From: Ancylobacter radicis
Lineage (GTDB): Bacteria > Pseudomonadota > Alphaproteobacteria > Rhizobiales > Xanthobacteraceae
Direction: 5' to 3'
Assembly (NCBI RefSeq): GCF_018449475.1
Contig: NZ_JAHCQH010000020.1
Coordinates: 1-64,000, forward strand
DNA length: 64,000 nucleotides
Below, in pieces: positions 7,788 through 16,005 of the stretch. The number at the start of each line of letters is the position of its first letter. Position 1 is the first letter of the stretch. The position numbers and the translations under genes are program-made. The notes under the pieces were generated by a model, which ran no database searches, had not been told where the DNA came from, and was given only the letters and a program-made list of their open reading frames with translations.

Positions 7788-8717
7788 GTGGCACTCAATC
7801 TCAGACATTCCGGCAGGGCTCGCATGTCCGCCGCTGCGCATCTGCGGTCCGCGCTCTTTGGCGTCATGGGTATGGCCGTTGCCGCCGCCGGCATGACGGT
7901 GGCGCTGCCGCAGACTGTACAGGCCGCGACGCCCGCCGCCTGCGCCGCGCTTCAGGCCAAATATCCCTCGCTCAAGGGTAAGACGCTGGTCAACGCCATC
8001 AACCCGCACACGCCGGGCTATGAGACCATCGATCCGAGCAACCCGACCAACTATATCGGCTTCGACATCGACCTCGGCGAGGCGATCGGCGACTGCCTCG
8101 GCTTCAAGATCACCTACAAGGCCGTGACCTTCGCGGCGCTGCTGACCACGCTTCAGGCGGGTCAGGCGGACATCGTCATTTCCGACATCTACGCCACCAA
8201 GGATCGCGCCAAGGCGGCCGACTTCATCACCTATCTCAAGGTGTTCGACGGCGTGCTGGTGGCCAAGGGCAACCCGAAGGGCATTACCGGCATCAACATG
8301 TCGCTCTGCGGCACGGTCGCGGCCGAGAACACCGGCTATGTCGAGGTGCCGCTCATCCAGGCGCTCGAGGCCGAGTGCAAGAAGGCCGGCAAGCCGGCGC
8401 CGGAAATCCTGCTGTTCGACAACAACGCCAACTGCATCCAGGCGATCCTGGCCGGGCGGGCCGACACCTACATCAACGACGTGAACACGGTCGACGGCGC
8501 GGTGAAGGCCTATCCCGACAAGCTGGCGAAGGCGACCGCGGTGACGCTGCCCTATTCGGTGGGCATCGCCGTGCCGCGCAACAATGTCGAGTTCCGCGAC
8601 GCGGTGATGGCGGCGCTGACCGAAATCCAGAAGACGGGCCTCCAGGCCGAGCTGATGAAGAAGTGGAACCTGCCGGCCGAGCAGCTCGAGACCCCCAAGC
8701 TGGTGCTGGCCGACTGA
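7788..8717 (+). CDS. ABC transporter substrate-binding protein, family 3 (polar amino acid/amide type)
   Basis: The protein has a Sec signal peptide (hydrophobic SALFGVMGMAVAAAGMTVAL, ending TVQA-A) and a bilobed family 3 binding domain: YIGFDIDLGEAIGDCLGFKITYKAV, the QAGQADIVISDIYATKDRAK motif, then LAGRADTYINDVNTV in lobe 2. It would capture an amino acid or amide in the periplasm and deliver it to the adjacent permease-ATPase. GTG 7788 is chosen because AGGAGA lies seven bases upstream; ATG 7824 is an alternative that leaves the same signal peptide core. It is first in a plus-strand set with the permease-ATPase fusion and two formamidase-type enzymes, so an amide or amide precursor is the likely ligand (inference). 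Confidence 0.88.
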   Translation: MALNLRHSGRARMSAAAHLRSALFGVMGMAVAAAGMTVALPQTVQAATPAACAALQAKYPSLKGKTLVNAINPHTPGYETIDPSNPTNYIGFDIDLGEAIGDCLGFKITYKAVTFAALLTTLQAGQADIVISDIYATKDRAKAADFITYLKVFDGVLVAKGNPKGITGINMSLCGTVAAENTGYVEVPLIQALEAECKKAGKPAPEILLFDNNANCIQAILAGRADTYINDVNTVDGAVKAYPDKLAKATAVTLPYSVGIAVPRNNVEFRDAVMAALTEIQKTGLQAELMKKWNLPAEQLETPKLVLAD

Positions 8718-8725
8718 CCCATCAG

Positions 8726-8786
8726 GCGCGGACGATGTCCGCGCGCTGACGACAACCGGCGGCCGCGCACCCCCTCGCGGCCGCCG
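8726..8786 (+). promoter_or_regulatory. Two tandem hairpins between binding-protein and permease genes
   Basis: GCGCGGAC/GTCCGCGC (8726-8733 with 8737-8744) is a perfect 8-bp stem with a three-base loop. CGGCGGCCGCG/CGCGGCCGCCG (8757-8767 with 8776-8786) is a perfect 11-bp stem with an eight-base loop. No U-tract follows. Such intercistronic stems commonly stabilise the 5' mRNA so that binding protein exceeds permease, or cause partial termination. Confidence 0.65.
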
Positions 8787-8812
8787 CTTTCCTCCCGCTG
8801 CGAAGAAGGCCG

Positions 8813-10426
8813 ATGGATCTTTTCCTGCATTATCTGCGCATGCCCTATCTGCTCGACGGGGTCGGCTACACGCTGCTGATCACGGTGCTGGGGCTGCTTG
8901 GCGGGCTTGTCATGGGCGTCGTGCTGGCGGCGATGCAGCTCAGCCGGTTTCGCACGCTGGCGATCATGGCGCGGGCCTATTCGATCATCTTTCGCGGCAC
9001 GCCGCTGATCCTGCAGATGGTGTTCTGTTACAATGCCCTGCCGATGATCGGCATCAAGCTGTCGGCGATCACCGCCGCCGGGCTGGCCCTCGCCCTCAAC
9101 GAGGCGCCCTTCATCGCCGAAATCCTGCGCTCCAATGTCATCGGCGTCGACCGTGGGCAGGTGAGCGCGGGGCAGGCGCTCGGCATGACGCCGGCCGCCA
9201 TCATGCGCCGCGTGATCGCCCCGCAGGCCATCCGCTCCATGGTGCCGGCGCTCGGCAACGAGTCGGTGAGCGCGCTGAAGAACTCTTCGCTCGCCTCGGT
9301 CGTCGCGGTGCAGGAACTGACCCTGCGCTCGACGCAGCTCGCCTCCGCGACCTTCGACTTCTTCTCCATCTTCTTCGCCTCCGGCCTGATGTATCTGGTG
9401 CTCACCGGGGCGATTGCGGTGATCCAGATCGTCGTCGAGATGCTGCTCGACCTCGACCGTCCGCCGCCGAAGGAGCAGCTGGCCCGCTTCCTGCGCGCGC
9501 TGCTGCCCGGTCGCGGCACGCCGGCTCCCCTCGCTCCCGTGACGCCGCCGGATGTCGCGGCGGAGATCCTTGACGAGATCGCCACCGATCCGCTGCCGCC
9601 GCCATCGCCCCGGAGCGGCCCTATCGACCGCGCGGCGCGTGCCCGCCGGCTCGCCGGCAACAATGCCGCCGTCGAGGTGAAGCAGCTGCGCAAGAGCTAT
9701 GGCAGCCAGAATGTGCTGGACGGTATCGACCTGACGGTGCGGGCCGGCGAAATCGTCGCGCTGCTGGGCCCCAGCGGCTCGGGCAAGTCGACACTGCTGC
9801 GCTGTATCAACCGGCTGGAGGGTTGGCAGGACGGCACGATCCGCGTCGGAGGCCGCTTTCTCGGCAGCGACGAGGACGGGCGTCCGCTCTCACCCCGCGT
9901 CACCGCGCAGATGCGCGCCAGTGTTGGCGTCGGCATGGTGTTCCAGCAATTTAACCTCTTCGGTCACCTCACTGCACGCGAGAATATCGCCGGGCCGTTG
10001 CGCTGGGTGCAAGGCCTGTCGCGGCTTGATGCCGACCGCCGCGCGCAGGAATTGCTCGACCGCGTCGGCCTTGCCCACCGCGCCGACGCGCTGCCGCGCC
10101 ATCTCTCCGGTGGCCAGCAGCAGCGCGTTGCCATCGCCCGCGCGGTCGCGCCAGGTCCTGCCGTGCTGCTGCTCGACGAGCCGACCTCGGCGCTCGATCC
10201 CGAGCTCGTCGGCGAGGTGCTGGAGGTCATCCGCCGCCTCGCCGTGGAGGAGGGGCTCGCCATGATCATCTCCACCCATCAGCTGCGTTTTGCCGGCGAG
10301 GTCGCCGACCGCATCGTTTTCCTGGCCGAGGGGACGGTGATCGAGCAGGGGCCGGCCGAGCAAATTCTGCGCGCCCCGAGCCATCCGCTCACCGCCCGTT
10401 TCCTGAGCACCATGAACGCCGAATAG
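8813..10426 (+). CDS. Fused amino-acid-type ABC permease and ATP-binding protein
   Basis: One 537-residue chain holds both transporter halves. Residues 1-220 are a HisM/GlnP-type permease with the cytoplasmic-loop motif EILRSNVIGVDRGQVSAGQALGM (the EAA loop). After a proline-rich linker (about 222-285) a GlnQ-type ATPase follows, with Walker A GPSGSGKST near 319, Q-loop VFQQFNLF, signature LSGGQQQR near 431 and Walker B LLLDEPTSALD near 453. These parts are usually separate genes. Fusion implies a homodimeric transporter using one polypeptide. It stands behind the binding protein and 60 bp before the amidase. ATG 8813 is preceded by GAAGAAGG. Confidence 0.9.
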   Translation: MDLFLHYLRMPYLLDGVGYTLLITVLGLLGGLVMGVVLAAMQLSRFRTLAIMARAYSIIFRGTPLILQMVFCYNALPMIGIKLSAITAAGLALALNEAPFIAEILRSNVIGVDRGQVSAGQALGMTPAAIMRRVIAPQAIRSMVPALGNESVSALKNSSLASVVAVQELTLRSTQLASATFDFFSIFFASGLMYLVLTGAIAVIQIVVEMLLDLDRPPPKEQLARFLRALLPGRGTPAPLAPVTPPDVAAEILDEIATDPLPPPSPRSGPIDRAARARRLAGNNAAVEVKQLRKSYGSQNVLDGIDLTVRAGEIVALLGPSGSGKSTLLRCINRLEGWQDGTIRVGGRFLGSDEDGRPLSPRVTAQMRASVGVGMVFQQFNLFGHLTARENIAGPLRWVQGLSRLDADRRAQELLDRVGLAHRADALPRHLSGGQQQRVAIARAVAPGPAVLLLDEPTSALDPELVGEVLEVIRRLAVEEGLAMIISTHQLRFAGEVADRIVFLAEGTVIEQGPAEQILRAPSHPLTARFLSTMNAE

Positions 10427-10486
10427 CGGAACGTCGCGCGCCGCTTCCGGCCGTGCGCGGCACCCGTTTCAGATCAGAGGCCCGAC

Positions 10487-11725
10487 ATGACCAAGCATCA
10501 TCTGCCCGCCACGCCCGCGACCGTTCACTGGGGTTATTTCAGCCGGACGCTGGCGCCGGTCCTGACCATCAAGTCGGGCGACAGTGTCACGGTGGAGAGC
10601 ATCACCCACCACGCCAATGACGACTATGAGCGCATGATCGCGGGCGATGCGGCGGCGGAAGAGATCTTCCTCTGGACCAAGGACCAGAAGACCCTGCGCC
10701 GGCGCGGCGCGGGCGCCACCGACGGCCCCTTCACCTATGGCTCCGGCGAAGGGCTCGGCGTGCATCTGCTCACCGGCCCCATCGCCATCGAGGGGGCGGA
10801 GCCGGGCGACGTGCTGGAGGTGCGCGTCATCGACGCCTATCCGCGCCCGAGCGCCAACCCGGCCTATAAGGGGCGCTTTTTCGGCTCCAACCCCTCCGCC
10901 AATTGGGGCTTCCAGTACAAGGATCTGATCGAGGAGCCGAAGCCCCGCGAGGTCGTGACGATCTATGAGCTCGACATGGGCGAGGCGTCGGTATCCGCGC
11001 TCTATTCCTACCTCTGGACGCCGCAGACCGACCCCGATGGCATTGTGCATCCGACCATCGACTATCCCGGCGTGCGGGTCGACCACAGCACCGTCGTGAA
11101 GAAGGAAGGCATCCTGCCGGGCATCAAGGTGCCGGCGCGGCTGCATTTCGGCACGATGGGCCTTGCCCCCGCCGAGGCGGATTTCGTCTCCACCATCCCG
11201 CCCAACTATACCGGCGGCAATATGGATGACTGGCGCATCGCCAAGGGCGCGCGGATGTATTACCCGGTCGCGGTGGCCGGCGGCCTGTTCTCCTGCGGCG
11301 ACGCCCATGCCTCGCAGGGTGACAGCGAATTGTCGGGCACGGCGATCGAGATTTCGCTCACCGGGGAATTCGAGTTCATCCTGCACAAGAAGGCGGAGCT
11401 GGACGGCGGAATCCTTGAAGGGCTGACCCATCCCTTGCTCGAAAACGACGAGGTCTGGTCGGTCTATGGGTTCAGTGTGGCGAACTATCTGTCCGAGCTT
11501 GGTCCCGACCACCAGAGCGAAATCCTCAAGCGGTCCAGCCTCGACGGGGCGATGCGGGACGCTTTCCGCAAGCTGCGCCGCTTCCTCATGACCACGCAGA
11601 AGCTCTCCGAGGACGAGGCGATATCGCTGATGTCGGTGGCGGCGGATTTCGCGGTGACACAGGTGGTGGACGCCAATTGGGGCGTCACCGGCACGATCCG
11701 TAAGGCCCTCTTTGCCGGTCGCTGA
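10487..11725 (+). CDS. Formamidase/acetamidase family enzyme (FmdA_AmdA)
   Basis: The 412-residue protein is a full-length FmdA/AmdA enzyme: VHWGYFSRTLAPVLTIKSGD at the start, HHANDDYERMI, the cyclic-fold segment EGLGVHLLTGPIAIEGAEPGDVLEV, and the hallmark GDAHASQGDSELSGTAIE near the middle. The family hydrolyses formamide, acetamide or related short amides to the acid plus ammonia. Linked to an amide/amino-acid ABC transporter it probably releases nitrogen from the imported compound. A closely related second copy forms the C-terminal half of the next gene. ATG 10487 has AGAGG about seven bases upstream. Exact substrate cannot be read from sequence. Confidence 0.9.
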   Translation: MTKHHLPATPATVHWGYFSRTLAPVLTIKSGDSVTVESITHHANDDYERMIAGDAAAEEIFLWTKDQKTLRRRGAGATDGPFTYGSGEGLGVHLLTGPIAIEGAEPGDVLEVRVIDAYPRPSANPAYKGRFFGSNPSANWGFQYKDLIEEPKPREVVTIYELDMGEASVSALYSYLWTPQTDPDGIVHPTIDYPGVRVDHSTVVKKEGILPGIKVPARLHFGTMGLAPAEADFVSTIPPNYTGGNMDDWRIAKGARMYYPVAVAGGLFSCGDAHASQGDSELSGTAIEISLTGEFEFILHKKAELDGGILEGLTHPLLENDEVWSVYGFSVANYLSELGPDHQSEILKRSSLDGAMRDAFRKLRRFLMTTQKLSEDEAISLMSVAADFAVTQVVDANWGVTGTIRKALFAGR

Positions 11726-11728
11726 GAC

Positions 11729-11748
11729 GGCCGGGCCAAGCCCCGGCC
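11729..11748 (+). terminator. GC hairpin after the first formamidase gene
   Basis: GGCCGGG (11729-11735) pairs perfectly with CCCGGCC (11742-11748) over a six-base loop. There is no T-run, so it may act as a processing or pause site rather than a classical terminator. Confidence 0.4.
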
Positions 11749-11789
11749 CAAGCGCCTCCGTCAGGGTGAGGCATGATCCTTGCTAGGGT

Positions 11790-11813
11790 GGTTCCGATGT
11801 CAAGGTCGGAACC
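11790..11813 (+). promoter_or_regulatory. Perfect dyad abutting the start codon of the AraC-formamidase fusion
   Basis: GGTTCCGA (11790-11797) and TCGGAACC (11806-11813) are exact inverted copies separated by TGTCAAGG, and the ATG follows immediately at 11814. The AAGG in the spacer is the only Shine-Dalgarno candidate. As DNA this could be an operator; as RNA it is an 8-bp hairpin presenting or hiding the ribosome site in its loop. Confidence 0.6.
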
Positions 11814-14153
11814 ATGAGCGCCCAGCCGTTCACGAGCGAGTCCTATTCCGGCGACGTGCGCGAGCGCGCGTGGCAGGAGGTGCTGCGCGGTTTTGGCCTT
11901 GAATGCCTGGGCTCGCGCAGCGGCGCGCCGGTGCAGGCGACCGCGCTCTGGCGCCTCTCCTCGCCCGGCGTGCGCCTCGGCAGGGTTTCGGCCGATGCCC
12001 CGATCCTGCGCTCCCTGCCGTCACGCGGCGGGCTGCCGCTGCTTGTGCTGCCCATCGAGAGCAGCGCCGTTCTCACGGTGGCGGACGAACAGCAGATCGT
12101 GCGGGCCGGGCAGGTCATCCTGGCGCCGCGCGAGGCCGAATGGCAGCTGCATTTCCAGCGTGGGCTACGCGCTATCGTGCTCTCGGTGGTGCCGGAGGCG
12201 TTCCGCGGGCGCAAGGCGCCGTCGCTTTCCTCCTGTCCGCCGCGTGTCTTCGATGCGGAAGGGCTGGCCGATATCCTCGCCGGCACCGCCCGTGCCGCCG
12301 TGGGGGCGCTCGACCGGCTCTCCGATCCCGAATGGGAGGCGGTGGCGCAGAGCGTCGCCGAGCTTCTGCTCCAGCTCTCGGCCGATCTGGTCACAACCAC
12401 CGCCGACCCCTCTTCAAGCCGCGCCGCCCTGCTCCAGCGGCTTTACGCGATCATCGAGCGCAGCATCGGCAAGGAGGACATATCCGTCGCCGAGCTAGCG
12501 CAGGCCGAAGGCATTTCCGAACGCTACGTGCAGAAGCTGTTCGAGGGCACGGGGGAGAGCTTCAGCCATTATGTGCGGGAGCGCCGCCTCCAGCGCGCCT
12601 GGCACGACCTCACCAACACGGCCGAGGCGGCCGTGCCGATTTCGGAGATCGCCTATCGCTACGGCTTCTCCGACTCCGCTCATTTCAGCCGGCTGTTTCG
12701 CGAGCGTTTTGGCCTGCCGCCGCGCGAACTGCGTCGGCGCGAGGCCATGCGCAGCAGTCAGGCCACCCTGCCGAATGGCCAGCGGGGCTGGCCGCAGGAA
12801 GCCCTTGTCCAGTTGCGCACGCGCCAGATCAAGGCTGATCCCGAGACGCGGCGGATCGTGCCGTCAGGCGAGGCTCAGCGGTCGGCCGGCGCGGCGGAAG
12901 CGCCCATGCGCCATTACCTGCCGGTGAGCGCCCAGCATGTTCACTGGGGCTATTTCAGCCGTTCCCTGAAACCACTCATCGAGATCGCCTCCGGCGACAT
13001 CGTCACCATCGAGACGCTAACGCAGCATGCCTCGGACGATCCCGAGCGCATGATCGAGGGCGATCCCGGCGCCGAGAGCGTCTTTCACTGGACACCGACG
13101 GCCAAGGCGGTCGACCGGCGTGGCGCCGGCCCGCTCGACGCCTCGATTTTCGGCCGGGGGGCGGGCGAGGGCTTCGGCGTGCATATCTGTACCGGCCCGA
13201 TCGCCGTGCGCGACGCCCAGCCGGGCGATGTGCTGGAAGTGCACATTCTCGACATCGAGCCGCGCCCCTCCTGCCATCCCGATCATGCCGGCCGCGTCTT
13301 CGGCAGCAGCGTCGCAGCGTGGTGGGGCTTCCATTATTCGGAATTCCTCAGCGAGCCGCATCCGCGCGAGACGGTGACGATCTACGAGATCGTCACCGAT
13401 GCCGACGAGCCCCATGCGCGGGCCCTGCATTCCTATCGCTGGGAGCCGCAGACCGATCCGTTCGGCATACGGCACGAGCTGTATGACTATCCCGGCGTGC
13501 TGGTGAAGCCGGAGACGATCGCCCCGACGCGCAACGTCCTGGACGGCGTGCGCATCCCGCTGCGGCCGCATTTCGGCGTAATCGCGGTGGCCCCGCGCGA
13601 GGCGGAACTGGTGGATTCCGTGCCGCCCGCCTATTTCGGCGGAAATCTCGACAATTGGCGGCTCGGCAAGGGGGCGACGGTCTATCTTCCGGTGTCCGTC
13701 CCCGGCGCGCTGCTCTCGGTGGGCGATCCGCACGCGACGCAGGGCGACGGGGAATTGTCGGGCACCGCCATCGAGTGCTCCATGACCGGGACCTTCCGGG
13801 TCGTGCTGCACAAGAAGGCGGATAATGCCGGCACGGTGCTGGCGGACCTGACCTATCCGCTGATCGAGACGCCGGAAAGCTGGGTGCTGACGGGCTTCAG
13901 CCACCCCAACTATCTCGCGGAGTTCGGCGCCAATGGCCAGAGCGAGGTCTACGCCAAATCCTCGCTCGATCTCGCCATGCGCGACGCCTTCCGCAAGGTG
14001 CGGCGCTTCCTGATGACGACCAAGGGCCTGAGCGAGGACGAGGCCATCGCCCTCATGTCGGCAGCGGTCGATTTCGGCATCACGCAGGTGGTGGACGGCA
14101 ATTGGGGCGTCCACGCCATCCTCAACAAGCGTCTGTTTCCAGACCGAAGCTGA
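11814..14153 (+). CDS. AraC-family regulator fused to formamidase/acetamidase
   Basis: A single uninterrupted 779-codon frame joins two complete modules. Residues 1-200 form an AraC-binding-like sensor. Residues about 205-310 are the double helix-turn-helix (ISVAELAQAEGISERYVQKLFEGTGESFSHYVRERRLQRA, then ISEIAYRYGFSDSAHFSRLFRERFG). After a linker of about 55 residues, residues 365-779 are a full FmdA/AmdA enzyme with VHWGYFSRSLKPLIEI and the hallmark GDPHATQGDGELSGTAIE, paralogous to the preceding gene. Fusion of an AraC activator to the enzyme of its own pathway is unusual and may let substrate turnover gate transcription. An internal ATG at 12906 preceded by GGAAG could also yield free enzyme. 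A sequencing frameshift is an alternative that cannot be excluded, though no stop or frame change is needed. Confidence 0.88.
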   Translation: MSAQPFTSESYSGDVRERAWQEVLRGFGLECLGSRSGAPVQATALWRLSSPGVRLGRVSADAPILRSLPSRGGLPLLVLPIESSAVLTVADEQQIVRAGQVILAPREAEWQLHFQRGLRAIVLSVVPEAFRGRKAPSLSSCPPRVFDAEGLADILAGTARAAVGALDRLSDPEWEAVAQSVAELLLQLSADLVTTTADPSSSRAALLQRLYAIIERSIGKEDISVAELAQAEGISERYVQKLFEGTGESFSHYVRERRLQRAWHDLTNTAEAAVPISEIAYRYGFSDSAHFSRLFRERFGLPPRELRRREAMRSSQATLPNGQRGWPQEALVQLRTRQIKADPETRRIVPSGEAQRSAGAAEAPMRHYLPVSAQHVHWGYFSRSLKPLIEIASGDIVTIETLTQHASDDPERMIEGDPGAESVFHWTPTAKAVDRRGAGPLDASIFGRGAGEGFGVHICTGPIAVRDAQPGDVLEVHILDIEPRPSCHPDHAGRVFGSSVAAWWGFHYSEFLSEPHPRETVTIYEIVTDADEPHARALHSYRWEPQTDPFGIRHELYDYPGVLVKPETIAPTRNVLDGVRIPLRPHFGVIAVAPREAELVDSVPPAYFGGNLDNWRLGKGATVYLPVSVPGALLSVGDPHATQGDGELSGTAIECSMTGTFRVVLHKKADNAGTVLADLTYPLIETPESWVLTGFSHPNYLAEFGANGQSEVYAKSSLDLAMRDAFRKVRRFLMTTKGLSEDEAIALMSAAVDFGITQVVDGNWGVHAILNKRLFPDRS

Positions 14154-14479
14154 CGGCCGGGATCGTCGCCGAACTCGGCGACGCGGTGTCTTCCTTTGGA
14201 AACACCGCAGGCCGTGCGTCGCGCCTGCTGTAGTGTCGTTGTCGGGTTCAGATGTGGCCGCCAGGCGATCGCGATGACCAGCCGCCTTCCCCCGGAACCG
14301 AGCAACGCTCCGCCGACATCAGCCCGAAGTCGAGGGGGGACTGTGGCCAAATCGAAGGCCACGACGCTGGAACCGATTTAAGCGCCAGACATTCACTCCG
14401 GGTGTGTCCGCCGGGATCGTCCTTGCATGGCCCCGCGGACGTTGAATTCGGCTGCGGCCGTGATTGACCGGATTTGGCT
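14154..14479. other. Intergenic region upstream of the aldehyde oxidoreductase genes
   Basis: No gene is supported in this 326-base stretch; short open frames lack coding signs. It must hold the promoter of the paoABC-type operon, but no clear -35/-10 pair or operator was recognised. Confidence 0.5.
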
Positions 14480-15055
14480 ATGAATCGACATATCGAGACT
14501 GAACCGTCGCCTCCTGCCTCAGGTGCCGCGATAGCGGAACCGGTGCGGATGAAGGTGCGGCTCGTCGTCAACGGCACGCCACACGAACTGAATCTGGATA
14601 CACGCACATCGCTGCTTGACGCACTGCGCGAGCATCTTCACCTCACCGGCACGAAGAAGGGGTGTGATCACGGCCAGTGCGGCGCCTGCACCGTGCTGGT
14701 GGATGGCGTGCGGATCAATTCTTGCCTGACGCTGGCGGTCATGCATGAGGGAGACCGCGTCACCACCATCGAAGGGCTTGGCACACCGGAACGGCTGCAT
14801 CCGATGCAGGCCGCCTTTGTGCGACATGACGGCTATCAGTGCGGCTATTGCACGCCGGGCCAGATCTGCTCCGCGATTGCGGTACTCGATGAAATAAACG
14901 AAGGCATTCCCAGCCATGTGACGGAGCGCCTCGACGGGGCGCCCGAATTGTCCGCCGATGAACTGCGAGAGCGCATGACAGGCAATGTATGCCGCTGCGG
15001 CGCTTACTCCAACATCGTCGACGCCATCAGCGAAATCGCTGGGAGCCGGGCATGA
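14480..15055 (+). CDS. paoA: Aldehyde oxidoreductase iron-sulfur subunit (PaoA type)
   Basis: This is the small subunit of a xanthine-oxidase-family molybdenum enzyme. The plant-type [2Fe-2S] motif [16 protein letters not shown] lies in the first half, and the second [2Fe-2S] motif is split as CGYCTPGQ and CRCGAY. It carries electrons from molybdenum to FAD. E. coli PaoA is exported by Tat; this protein has a short N-terminal extension but no twin-arginine signal, so the complex is probably cytoplasmic. ATG 14480 is preferred over TTG 14474. Its TGA overlaps the next ATG (ATGA), so the two are coupled. Confidence 0.88.
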   Translation: MNRHIETEPSPPASGAAIAEPVRMKVRLVVNGTPHELNLDTRTSLLDALREHLHLTGTKKGCDHGQCGACTVLVDGVRINSCLTLAVMHEGDRVTTIEGLGTPERLHPMQAAFVRHDGYQCGYCTPGQICSAIAVLDEINEGIPSHVTERLDGAPELSADELRERMTGNVCRCGAYSNIVDAISEIAGSRA

Positions 15056-16002
15056 GATCCTTCAGCTATGAGCGCGCCGCCTCTCCGGCACAGGCCGCGG
15101 AAGCCGCGATCCATAACCCCGGTGCGAAGTTCATCGCCGGTGGGACCAATCTGCTTGACCTGATGAAGCTTCAGATCGAGGCGCCACCGCATCTCATCGA
15201 CGTCAACGGCCTCGGCCTAGATGAGATTACACCGACCGAAGACGGCGGGCTGCGCGTCGGTGCGCTGGTGAGCAATACGCGCCTCGCGGCAGATATGCGC
15301 ATCCGGTGCGACTATGCGCTGCTGGCACGCGCTCTGCTGTCGGGTGCTTCCGGGCAGTTGCGCAACAAGGCGACCACGGCGGGAAACCTGCTCCAGCGCA
15401 CGCGCTGTCCTTATTTCTATGACACCGCCCAGCCGTGCAACAAGCGCCAGCCCGGCAGTGGATGCTCGGCGATCGGCGGGGTATCGCGCCAGCTCGGCGT
15501 GATCGGGACGAGCGAGGCATGCATCGCCACGCATCCGAGCGACATGGCCGTCGCCTTGCGGGTGCTCGATGCCGAGGTCGAGACCGTTCGGGCCGATGGC
15601 ACCTGCCGGCGTATTGCGATGGCCGATTTCCATCTTCTGCCGGGCGACACGCCGCATATCGAGACGATGCTGGAGCCCGGCGAGCTGATCACCGCGGTGG
15701 TGTTGCCGCACCCCGTCGGTGGACGGCATATCTATCGCAAGGTGCGCGACCGTGCCTCCTATGCCTTCGCGCTTGTTTCCATCGGCGCCATCGTCCAGCC
15801 GGACGGCAGCGGTCGGGTCGCGGTCGGCGGTGTCGCGCACAAGCCATGGCGGGTGGAGGCAGCCGAGTCGGAGCTTCCGCGCGGCGCGCAGTCGGTCTGC
15901 GAGCGCCTGCTGGCGGGCGCACGTCCCACACGTGACAATGCGTTCAAGATCACGCTCGTGGAGCGCACCCTCCGGGCTGTTCTCAACGAGGCGAGGGGCT
16001 GA
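15052..16002 (+). CDS. paoB: Aldehyde oxidoreductase FAD-binding subunit (PaoB type)
   Basis: The 316-residue middle subunit has the FAD-binding motif [11 protein letters not shown] near residues 29-39. Four cysteines at 119, 129, 138 and 157 ([31 protein letters not shown]) match the extra [4Fe-4S] site seen in PaoB and in hydroxybenzoyl-CoA reductase beta subunits. It passes electrons onward to an acceptor. ATG 15052 overlaps the stop of the iron-sulfur subunit gene. Four bases separate it from the large subunit gene. Confidence 0.88.
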   Translation: MRSFSYERAASPAQAAEAAIHNPGAKFIAGGTNLLDLMKLQIEAPPHLIDVNGLGLDEITPTEDGGLRVGALVSNTRLAADMRIRCDYALLARALLSGASGQLRNKATTAGNLLQRTRCPYFYDTAQPCNKRQPGSGCSAIGGVSRQLGVIGTSEACIATHPSDMAVALRVLDAEVETVRADGTCRRIAMADFHLLPGDTPHIETMLEPGELITAVVLPHPVGGRHIYRKVRDRASYAFALVSIGAIVQPDGSGRVAVGGVAHKPWRVEAAESELPRGAQSVCERLLAGARPTRDNAFKITLVERTLRAVLNEARG

Positions 16003-16005
16003 GCC

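Noticed and set aside
7415..7894. 159-codon frame on the minus strand covering the amide operon leader
   Set aside because: It overlaps the start and signal peptide of the binding protein, has no ribosome site and has an irregular, Arg/Cys/Ser-rich composition.
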